Assembly (NCBI GenBank): GCA_044370375.1
Contig: JBILVQ010000012.1
Location: 1 to 28,453 of the forward strand
Direction: 5' to 3'
Length of the DNA stretch: 28,453 bases
Source of the DNA: JBILVQ01 sp044370375
GTDB taxonomy: Bacteria > Bacteroidota > Bacteroidia > UBA4408
The notes beneath the pieces are model-generated. The model saw nothing but the letters and a program-made list of their open reading frames with translations, had not been told where the DNA came from and searched no databases. This document shows, piece by piece, positions 1-5,972 of the stretch. Every line of letters begins with the position of its first letter. Positions within the stretch are counted from its first letter, which is position 1. The translations under genes were made by a program, and so were the position numbers.

Positions 1-405
1 TTCGGGGTCTTCAATGGAGGCCCTCAAGATGAGGTAAGCAAAATAGAAGAGGAGGGTAATAGCCGCTCCATTTAATTTTGCATCGCTTACCCACCAATCA
101 CCCCAGGTAAAGCGGGCCCAAAGGGATCCGGTTAGTACCCCAAGAATTCCCATGAAGGTGCCTACTTTGGCCAATTCAGCGGCTACAATATCCTGATGTG
201 GTTGTTTTCCTGAAAGGGTTTTGATAGAGGCAATCAAAGAAAACAAAAGCAGAATTATCATGGAGAACCACATGGTTACATGGAAGTAGAGATTACGAAT
301 AGTTTCGTGAAGGATAGGAAGAGCCGGAACTTTGATGAGGAAACCTCCGATTATTGCAAATGCTGCTAAAAAAATGGCGAGCATTTTCCACCAAGCTAAC
401 TTCAT
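1..405 (-). CDS. ccmC: Heme exporter/cytochrome c biogenesis protein CcmC, 5' part
   Basis: This is the N-terminal 135 residues of an integral membrane protein; its 3' end lies beyond the left edge. CcmC binds heme at the outer face of the inner membrane and passes it to CcmE during system I cytochrome c maturation. The translation begins MKLAWWKMLA, has hydrophobic segments, and contains the NLYFHVTMWF stretch and a tryptophan-rich loop (WARFTWGDWWVSDAKLNG) typical of the family's WWD heme-handling loop. The start is the ATG whose complement is at 403-405; the ATG three bases upstream (408-410) reads into TGA after two codons. It lies 25 bp downstream of ccmB on the same strand, so the two are probably co-transcribed. 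Confidence 0.88.
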   Translation of the reverse strand, partial: MKLAWWKMLAIFLAAFAIIGGFLIKVPALPILHETIRNLYFHVTMWFSMIILLLFSLIASIKTLSGKQPHQDIVAAELAKVGTFMGILGVLTGSLWARFTWGDWWVSDAKLNGAAITLLFYFAYLILRASIEDPE

Positions 406-430
406 TTCATGCCTTTTCGAGCGAATTATT

Positions 431-1084
431 TCAGGCGCGCCAAAGGTAAGGAAATAATATGTATCCCAATAGTAAAACCACTAGGTTAATGAGCAGGGTA
501 ACTAAAAGAAATGGATAGCTCAGTGAGGGATCGATTCCGTCAATTGCATTTTTGCTGACCCTTAAAACATTCATGAGCAAGGGGATCATGAGTGGGAAAC
601 TAAGAATGGCCATTAGGCCGGGGTTTCCGCCTGCTTTGGAGGTAATGGCAGAAACGATGGTAAGGACCGAGGTAAAGGCCATGGTTCCCAAAAAAAGATT
701 TAACAAAAATAGCGGCCAGTTTTGCACCAGATTGCCGAGAAATCCTGAATAAATAAGCAAGGTAAAAATGGCCACCACCCACATCAGCAAAACATTATAA
801 ATGGTTTTGCCGAAAAGGATTCCGTGCGGAGAGGAAAGGGTGTAGAGGTAAAGTTGTCTTCCTGTATTTTCTGAGAGAAAACTTTTTGATGTAGAGTTAA
901 TGGCAGAAAAAATCAGGATAATCCAAAACAGCGCATTCCAGGTTGGCGGATGGTTTATGCTGCGGAAACTGATATAGGAAGTAAAAACAGTGGCAAGGGT
1001 ATAAAGCAGGATACTGCCGAGCAGGTATTTTTGGCGGTATTCCTGTTTAAATTCCTTGAGGATAATAGCTTTAACTTCATTCAT
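431..1084 (-). CDS. ccmB: Heme exporter protein CcmB (ABC transporter permease)
   Basis: A 217-residue hydrophobic protein, close to the usual family length of about 220. CcmB is the membrane subunit of the CcmAB(C) ABC complex that drives release of holo-CcmE in cytochrome c maturation. The N-terminus MNEVKAIILKEFKQEYRQKY is the cytosolic amphipathic start seen in the family, followed by about six membrane segments. The open frame extends 26 codons further upstream, but that stretch runs through a terminator and into a tRNA gene, so the ATG at 1084 is taken as the start. No Shine-Dalgarno is visible: the start codon directly follows the U-tract of the tRNA terminator. The ATPase gene ccmA is not adjacent in this window. 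Confidence 0.87.
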   Translation of the reverse strand: MNEVKAIILKEFKQEYRQKYLLGSILLYTLATVFTSYISFRSINHPPTWNALFWIILIFSAINSTSKSFLSENTGRQLYLYTLSSPHGILFGKTIYNVLLMWVVAIFTLLIYSGFLGNLVQNWPLFLLNLFLGTMAFTSVLTIVSAITSKAGGNPGLMAILSFPLMIPLLMNVLRVSKNAIDGIDPSLSYPFLLVTLLINLVVLLLGYILFPYLWRA

Positions 1085-1110
1085 AAAAAAAGCCCCGGAA
1101 AACCGGGGCT
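1085..1110 (-). terminator. Rho-independent terminator of tRNA-His
   Basis: On the minus strand AGCCCCGG, a TTTT loop and CCGGGGCT form a perfect 8-bp GC-rich stem (1091-1110). A run of T's follows (complement of A's at 1085-1091). It sits just downstream of the tRNA and immediately upstream of the ccmB start codon. Confidence 0.85.
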
Positions 1111-1117
1111 GAATAAT

Positions 1118-1195
1118 TGGGGTGGATGATGGGGCTCGAACCCACGACCCTCGGAACCACAAACCGATGCTCTAACCAACTGAGCTACAACCACC
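1118..1195 (-). tRNA. tRNA-His (anticodon GTG)
   Basis: A complete cloverleaf can be folded by hand. The acceptor stem GTGGTTG pairs with CATCCAC with one T-T mismatch. There is a D-arm with AGCTCAGTTGGTTAGAGC, an anticodon loop TTGTGGT with GTG at 34-36, and a T-arm GTGGG-TTCGAGC-CCCAT. The extra 5' G at 1195 facing the discriminator C at 1121 is the G-1:C73 identity pair of histidine tRNAs. The 3' CCA is encoded (complement at 1118-1120). Confidence 0.95.
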
Positions 1196-1206
1196 ATTTG
1201 GAGGTG

Positions 1207-1237
1207 CAAAAATAGTATTTTTTTCAATACCACTAAA
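1207..1237 (-). promoter_or_regulatory. Candidate promoter for tRNA-His
   Basis: The minus strand has TATTTTTG (1207-1214), an exact match to the Bacteroidota -7 consensus TAnnTTTG. It is preceded, after a 19-base spacer, by TTTA (1234-1237), one base off the -33 TTTG. The -7 box ends 11 bases upstream of the mature tRNA 5' end, as expected for a tRNA promoter. Confidence 0.5.
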
Positions 1238-1270
1238 AAAATGGTATCAAGGTGAAAAAAAAACAGGGTT

Positions 1271-1810
1271 TTAATTTTCTACAACTGTTTCGGTCTGATT
1301 CATTTTGCCCTTGGCAAATTCTCTGGCGAACTCGATAAAAACTTTGTAGGCTTGTGTAAAGACGAAACGCTCCTCGTTGATTTTTTCGATGATGTTTCTT
1401 CTCGACATGGTGTTGATTAGGTTTTTGCGGGTTTCAGGATCGCGCAGTTGCTTGTTGGATTGAATGAGGTCGATGTAGGTTGAGTTTTCGAAATAGTTTT
1501 CTACCATTTCTACCTCAAATTCGGCATATTGAATCAGGTCGAGGAAGTTCTTTCCATCACGGTCCATTTCATAACAAAGAATGGCAAAGAAGATGCAAAC
1601 ATCGCGTGAAAGCATTTCACCGCTATCATCTGAAACAAGGTAGGCGAAATCTTGTCGGAGCAACAAATCGTATCCGAAAGATTTATGAAAAAACTCTGTA
1701 TAAAAAGTTTCGTTGGTTTTTAATTCTTCGAAAATTTTATCTTGTGAAAGGATAAATTTTCCGGCCATTAAATCTTCAACTATTTGACGGTGGTATTTGG
1801 AATAGCTCAT
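1271..1810 (-). CDS. MukE/MksE/JetB-like condensin accessory subunit (putative)
   Basis: A 179-residue acidic protein, last gene of the condensin-like operon. Proteins of this type are winged-helix 'kite' subunits that dimerise and bind the kleisin and DNA. The N-terminus (YHRQIVEDLMAGKFILS) resembles MukE/JetB openings that precede the first winged helix. The C-terminal part contains a second helical stretch (NLINTMSRRNIIEKINEERF) of winged-helix character. It is somewhat shorter than MukE (about 230). The start at 1810 overlaps the 3' end of the kleisin-like gene by 35 bp, suggesting translational coupling; an ATG 14 codons in would avoid the overlap but would cut the conserved-looking start. 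The assignment rests on operon context and general character, not on a decisive motif. Confidence 0.6.
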   Translation of the reverse strand: MSYSKYHRQIVEDLMAGKFILSQDKIFEELKTNETFYTEFFHKSFGYDLLLRQDFAYLVSDDSGEMLSRDVCIFFAILCYEMDRDGKNFLDLIQYAEFEVEMVENYFENSTYIDLIQSNKQLRDPETRKNLINTMSRRNIIEKINEERFVFTQAYKVFIEFAREFAKGKMNQTETVVEN

Positions 1811-2996
1811 CTTCCTTTTGGGTTATTTTTAGTTTTGGTACTTTCAATTTCAATTCGTTCATGCGGATGGATTCTGTTTCACCCCTGTTAGGGAATTCAA
1901 CCTTTACATCACTGTCGAAAAGTAAAATGGAAAGAGAGAAAAATTTTCGGGGATCAACTTCTTGGTAATCTACCATTAAAGTTTTTTCGCACCAGCCAAA
2001 GAAGTTTTCTACCGGAAGGTTGGCAGTAAGTTTTTCTTTGTATTCGGCTTTGTTGAAAATCCATTTATCGGTGGGTTCTGCATTCAGGTCAAGGTAAAAG
2101 TCTTCCTGATTCAGGAATTGTTCAACATACTCGGTTGCATTCAAATACATTCCTGAAGCGTACAAAGTGGCGCGCAATGATTTTACCATTTTAGGCGTTT
2201 TCACTTTGTAAGGATTTTTCAGGAACTCGATGAATCCTGACAGGATAAGTGATTCGGTGCGCAAACGTTCAATGAGCGGCAATAACTCATTGGTGAGAAT
2301 TCTTGATTGTGTAAGAAGATTGTCGTTTGTTTGTGTGAGTTGGTTGTACAATTTTTCATACAATACCCTGATGCTTTCATCACTGGTGCTTAACCTTTTG
2401 CGGTTGGCATATTGCGAAAGGTCATACAACTGATTGGTGATGGAATCATTGAGGTTAACATCCAAAATCTGATTCAGCGGCAGAATGTAGTCGTCAATCC
2501 AGCGGGAGGCACGAAGTACTTTTTCGCGGTAGTCAATTCGGTCAAGGTTCGACTTCAGCTCTCTTGTTTCTTTTAATAGCGCAAGGGTGTTTTTTTCAAC
2601 AGTTTCGTAAAACTGTTTTATTTCACCGGCCAAATCATTCATGCTATGGGTAAGCACTACTTTATCGCCATTGGCCCATTCTCTTATTTTGCGGTAGAGG
2701 TGGGTGATACTATGGTGATATTTCTGAATCGTTTCTGGCAACAGAGGTTTGAATTCATTTAAAATAAACTCAAGCAAACCCCAATAGATGGTATGAAATT
2801 CGAAATCATCATTGACTTTTCTGACAATTTTGTATTCGAATAATTGTTGAAGGATATCTGAATTATGGGTGACACAAAGTTTGTTGTAATCCTCCTTTCT
2901 GATGAGTCCTTCTTGTCGCTGGGCATCGAACAAATCTTTCAGGAAATCGAAATGATTTGCAAGAAAATTGACAATGGTTTTTGGTTCGGCTCTCAT
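1776..2996 (-). CDS. MukF/MksF/JetA-like kleisin subunit (putative)
   Basis: A 406-residue, largely helical soluble protein. Residues 1-90 look like a winged-helix domain (FLKDLFDAQRQEGLIRKEDY then FEYKIVRKVNDDFEFH). A long helical middle follows (about 100-300), then a more compact C-terminus. This matches MukF/JetA kleisins, which bridge the two heads of an SMC dimer and recruit the kite subunit. The start lies 20 bp after the SMC-like gene and the end overlaps the MukE-like gene, so the three form one operon. The C-terminal winged helix that contacts the SMC head is not obvious by eye. Length is close to MukF (about 440). An unrelated coiled-coil partner of the ATPase is the alternative. 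Confidence 0.6.
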   Translation of the reverse strand: MRAEPKTIVNFLANHFDFLKDLFDAQRQEGLIRKEDYNKLCVTHNSDILQQLFEYKIVRKVNDDFEFHTIYWGLLEFILNEFKPLLPETIQKYHHSITHLYRKIREWANGDKVVLTHSMNDLAGEIKQFYETVEKNTLALLKETRELKSNLDRIDYREKVLRASRWIDDYILPLNQILDVNLNDSITNQLYDLSQYANRKRLSTSDESIRVLYEKLYNQLTQTNDNLLTQSRILTNELLPLIERLRTESLILSGFIEFLKNPYKVKTPKMVKSLRATLYASGMYLNATEYVEQFLNQEDFYLDLNAEPTDKWIFNKAEYKEKLTANLPVENFFGWCEKTLMVDYQEVDPRKFFSLSILLFDSDVKVEFPNRGETESIRMNELKLKVPKLKITQKEDELFQIPPSNS

Positions 2997-3016
2997 AATG
3001 CTATGCTCAGTTCAGA

Positions 3017-5662
3017 TTAATTTCTTTCAACGAAAGCAGCATGCTGTTTTTCATTCACATTAATTTTTCCGCGGGAAGGGAAGAGGAAGTAATACTTATT
3101 AAATCCTTCCACCGCAGCGGGAGCGGCAAAAATGGGGATAAAGTCGTGTTCTTTGCAGAATTTTACCAATTCCGGACGGTTGTGTTCATCAATGGTAGCA
3201 ACCTCGTCAATGAAAAGAGCTACCCGATTATCCTGATGGCTAATGGCCAGACGATTAATAATGGTCATGATAATAACCAAACGAATCATCCTGTCTGTTC
3301 CGTCTGATTCCACTTGATTGGCAAGGTCAACTTTTTTGAGTGTGCCTTTGATTTGCAGATGAAGTTCTATGTCAAACAACTCATGGAAATTTACTTTTTT
3401 TCCAATGTCGAGATAATTGTTTAGAATTTTCAGGTTTTCAGATTGATCGAAATCGAAGAGCAACTGACCGTTGATGTCCTGGATGGCACTAATTTTTTTC
3501 AGTTCATCCATTAATTTACGGTTGTCCACCAATTCAATTTTAAAGGATTCAATGTTGCTGATTCTTGTTTGAGCAAGTTTCTTATTGAATTTATTATTGA
3601 TGAATTGTTTGAAGTCTTCGTAACGTTTGATAAGCGAGTAAGCAGGGTTAGAGAATTGTGTGGAAATACTTTGCAATAATCCTTCAATGCTATTTTCCTT
3701 GTCGTGCAAGCAAGCCATTTCTTCTTCCACATAACGGATGAATTCCGATTCGTTGGCAATGGTGCTGTGAAGCTGGTTGCGCAGGTATTCGAAAGATTTA
3801 TCTTTTACGGCTTTCAGCTCCAAACGGTCGTTTTGATAGATTCTGATTTTGGTAAATATCTTTTCCAGTTCCTCATCGGTTTCATAAGCAATGGGTTCAA
3901 CCACGATACTTTCCAAATCGTTTTTCTGAGCGGTGAGTTCTTTCACTCTTTCCTCGATTTTTCTTTTCTCTTCGTCAATTTGGCGAATGGTCGTTTCCTT
4001 GCGATTAATTTCTTCATTTAGTTTTACCAATTCTTTTTCAAGGTCTGTTTTCTCTTTACGAAGATTGCTTAATCGCTTATCAATTTCTGCGGTTCGTTTT
4101 TCGAGTGCAGGTTGAGTTTTTAGCCTTCTTATTTTCTCTTTCAGTTGTTCAACATCGGCATTGATTTCGGAAAGAAGCTTTGTGTTTTTCTCGTAATTGG
4201 CCGCAATTGGAAGAAGTTTTTCGAATCTTGCTTTCTCTTTTTTGAGATAAGAAAGTTCTGTTTTTAAATCTTCGATGGCACTAAATTCTTCTAATTTGAT
4301 ATTTTCAGAAATATCAATTTCACCATCAAAAATTTTCAACGACTTGGTAACCTTTGAAACCGGCTTGATAATTTTATCTTTCGACAAACCTGAAATTTGC
4401 GAAGAGAAAATACTGTTCAGTAATTTCTTATGCTCAGGTTTTGAAGCAATGTTATGAATGAGGAGGTTGTTGTAGTTTTTAACCTGATTTTCGAGGCTCT
4501 CAATGTTGCCGCTGAGTTGTGCAATTCTTTTTTCGATGGCCGGAACTGCGATTTCTGATTTTTCGTATTCATTCAGAATGGCTTCGAGTTCTTTTCTTTT
4601 TTTCTCAAGATTTTCGGCACTTTGAGAGAGGAAGGTAAGCGTTTCAAAGGTTCTGATTTCATCCAATTGAACCTGAAATTCATTTAGGTTCCGTAATTCA
4701 AATTCTATCTCAGCTTCTTTGATACCAATCTTTTTGTTGAACTCATCTTTTTTGGGTTTCAGCAATTCGTTGAGCTCAGTGGAGATAGAGGTTAACTCCT
4801 GTGCCTTTTGCACAGATTTTAATTCAAGATTGTGCAACACAGGTGCCCATGCTTGGTTAAAAGCATAAAGATATTCTGCCACCAGGGTTGATTTCCCATT
4901 GTACTGATCAACAACATCTCTGAATTTAAGGAAGTCATTGCGCACTGATTTAATATTTTTGATTTCATCGTTGATACGAAGCAAATCGGTAATATCTTTT
5001 TTGTTTTTTTGCGAAAAGCTAACCCCTTCATTTTCGCGATTGTCGGCAATGATGAGTGATTCTTTCAACGATTTATTCGTAATCAATTTTGAATTGATCA
5101 AGTAGCGATAAATCTTAGAAAAGTTATTGGATAAACCATCCGATTTCACATTGTCTTCGAGCCAAACCGCGGCTGTATTGTGGATTCCCCTTTGATAAAC
5201 GGTATTAAACACTTCCGATTTGTTTCTGAATTGTTCAATGGAAATGCCCCTTTCCGCCATTTTGTCTTTTACCTCTTCCCATCGGAATACTCTTTGCAGC
5301 GTTCCTTCTCCTTCAAAAAACAAGGTTTCATCATAAGCGCTGTTGATGCGGTAGTATTCCAGTTCTCCCTCGTTATCACGCTTCACCAGGATACAATAGG
5401 AGCCCAGTTTGTTGATTTCGAAAATAATGAAGCTTTGTGTAGCGGAAGGAAAATAGTGGTGAATGGTTTCTTTATCACCTTTTCTTTGGCCGCTAAACGA
5501 CATTTTAGAGCCATCCACAACAAATAAAAAGTTAAGCGCATAAATAAGCGTACTTTTACCAATGTTGTTGGGACCCACCAATTGTAAGGAGTCGCAATCG
5601 TCTAGTGTGATTTCGGCTTTTCCGAATACCTTTGTGTTTAACAGTGCTACTTTTCTGAGCAT
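3017..5662 (-). CDS. SMC/MukB/MksB/JetC-like coiled-coil ATPase
   Basis: An 881-residue protein with SMC architecture. An N-terminal ATPase half-site has Walker A GPNNIGKST at residues 30-38. Charged coiled coil runs from about 270 to 690, with a less charged interruption near 400-460 that may be a small hinge. The C-terminal half-site has a Walker B-like LFIDE at about 816-820. Such proteins compact or extrude DNA using ATP. The length is well below MukB (about 1,490) and nearer to short MksB/JetC types. The segment where the LSGGQ signature should be reads SDGTDRMIRL, a clear departure. It is the first gene of the operon with the kleisin- and kite-like genes. A RecN/RecF-like repair ATPase cannot be excluded by eye, but the two downstream partners favour an MksBEF-type condensin. 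Confidence 0.75.
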   Translation of the reverse strand: MLRKVALLNTKVFGKAEITLDDCDSLQLVGPNNIGKSTLIYALNFLFVVDGSKMSFSGQRKGDKETIHHYFPSATQSFIIFEINKLGSYCILVKRDNEGELEYYRINSAYDETLFFEGEGTLQRVFRWEEVKDKMAERGISIEQFRNKSEVFNTVYQRGIHNTAAVWLEDNVKSDGLSNNFSKIYRYLINSKLITNKSLKESLIIADNRENEGVSFSQKNKKDITDLLRINDEIKNIKSVRNDFLKFRDVVDQYNGKSTLVAEYLYAFNQAWAPVLHNLELKSVQKAQELTSISTELNELLKPKKDEFNKKIGIKEAEIEFELRNLNEFQVQLDEIRTFETLTFLSQSAENLEKKRKELEAILNEYEKSEIAVPAIEKRIAQLSGNIESLENQVKNYNNLLIHNIASKPEHKKLLNSIFSSQISGLSKDKIIKPVSKVTKSLKIFDGEIDISENIKLEEFSAIEDLKTELSYLKKEKARFEKLLPIAANYEKNTKLLSEINADVEQLKEKIRRLKTQPALEKRTAEIDKRLSNLRKEKTDLEKELVKLNEEINRKETTIRQIDEEKRKIEERVKELTAQKNDLESIVVEPIAYETDEELEKIFTKIRIYQNDRLELKAVKDKSFEYLRNQLHSTIANESEFIRYVEEEMACLHDKENSIEGLLQSISTQFSNPAYSLIKRYEDFKQFINNKFNKKLAQTRISNIESFKIELVDNRKLMDELKKISAIQDINGQLLFDFDQSENLKILNNYLDIGKKVNFHELFDIELHLQIKGTLKKVDLANQVESDGTDRMIRLVIIMTIINRLAISHQDNRVALFIDEVATIDEHNRPELVKFCKEHDFIPIFAAPAAVEGFNKYYFLFPSRGKINVNEKQHAAFVERN

Positions 5663-5681
5663 GATTTCGTTATATTTACAT

Positions 5682-5689
5682 CAAAGATA
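5682..5689 (-). promoter_or_regulatory. Candidate -7 promoter element of the SMC-like operon
   Basis: The minus strand reads TATCTTTG, an exact TAnnTTTG match, 19 bases upstream of the ATG at 5662. The implied leader is only about 13-15 bases. No TTTG was found at the expected -33 distance, so this is a half-match. Confidence 0.4.
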
Positions 5690-5778
5690 GGAAGGGATAG
5701 CACCCGTGTTAGGCTTATCAACAGGCATTAATTTTTAACATTCTTCAACGTTCTATCCATCAGTTAATTATGGTTTTT

Positions 5779-5810
5779 TTTGTTGAAAAAATGTTCAAAA
5801 GATACCTTTT
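5779..5810 (+). promoter_or_regulatory. Candidate promoter upstream of structured RNA/copA
   Basis: TTTG at 5779-5782, a 20-base spacer, then TACCTTTT at 5803-5810 (one mismatch to TAnnTTTG). Both spacing and orientation fit a Bacteroidota sigma-ABfr-type promoter, with transcription expected to start near 5815. Confidence 0.45.
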
Positions 5811-5811
5811 T

Positions 5812-5948
5812 AGCCGGGCTCAAAATCTTGTATTGTCTCCTTCAAGCCCCTCTCGAGGGTTGGCTTTTTCGTTCTGCCCATGAGAGGTTAAATTCCAGCC
5901 TAGGGATAGCGGATTCCTGCGGCTGGAGTACTGAAGGAATTTTTTTTT
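5812..5948 (+). ncRNA. Candidate structured small RNA or copA leader
   Basis: This stretch begins just after the promoter-like element and ends in nine T's (5940-5948). It is unusually rich in inverted repeats. GGGCT (5816-5820) can pair with AGCCC (5845-5849), AGCC (5812-5815) with GGCT (5862-5865), and CCTCTC (5849-5854) with GAGAGG (5882-5887). The strongest hairpin is TCCAGCC (5894-5900)/GGCTGGA (5921-5927), enclosing AGGGAT-agcgg-ATTCCT. AATTCC (5891-5896) can alternatively pair with GGAATT (5936-5941) next to the T-run. Some pairings are mutually exclusive, as in attenuators. It could be a free-standing sRNA or a regulatory leader for copA. No known RNA family is claimed. Confidence 0.4.
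5844..5869 (+). terminator. Terminator-like hairpin inside the copA upstream region
   Basis: AAGCC pairs with GGCTT around a small inner CCT/AGG pairing and is followed by TTTTT. No gene on this strand ends upstream, so if it works it would be a leader attenuator rather than a gene terminator. The stem is short and bulged. Confidence 0.25.
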
Positions 5949-5960
5949 GTAACATTGGGT

Positions 5961-5968
5961 TAATTTTG
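5961..5968 (+). promoter_or_regulatory. Candidate -7 element directly before copA
   Basis: TAATTTTG is an exact TAnnTTTG match ending four bases before the copA ATG at 5973. If used, the transcript would start at or very near the start codon (leaderless). The only nearby TTTG (5946-5949) is too close for a -33 box. Confidence 0.3.
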
Positions 5969-5972
5969 CGCC

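Larger units (their letters stand above)
5663..5972. other. Divergent intergenic region between the SMC operon and copA
   Basis: 310 bp without a convincing gene. It holds a perfect -7 element for the leftward SMC operon (5682-5689), a promoter-like pair pointing right (5779-5810), a highly structured stretch ending in nine T's (5812-5948), and a second TAnnTTTG box just before the copA start codon (5961-5968). Confidence 0.7.

Noticed and set aside
1085..1162. N-terminal extension of CcmB by 26 residues
   Set aside because: It would be translated from a terminator and part of tRNA-His; the family start MNEVKA is at 1084.
1271..5662. Full Wadjet (JetABCD) defence system
   Set aside because: No JetD nuclease gene is on either side, and the order differs. 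Only a condensin-like core can be supported.
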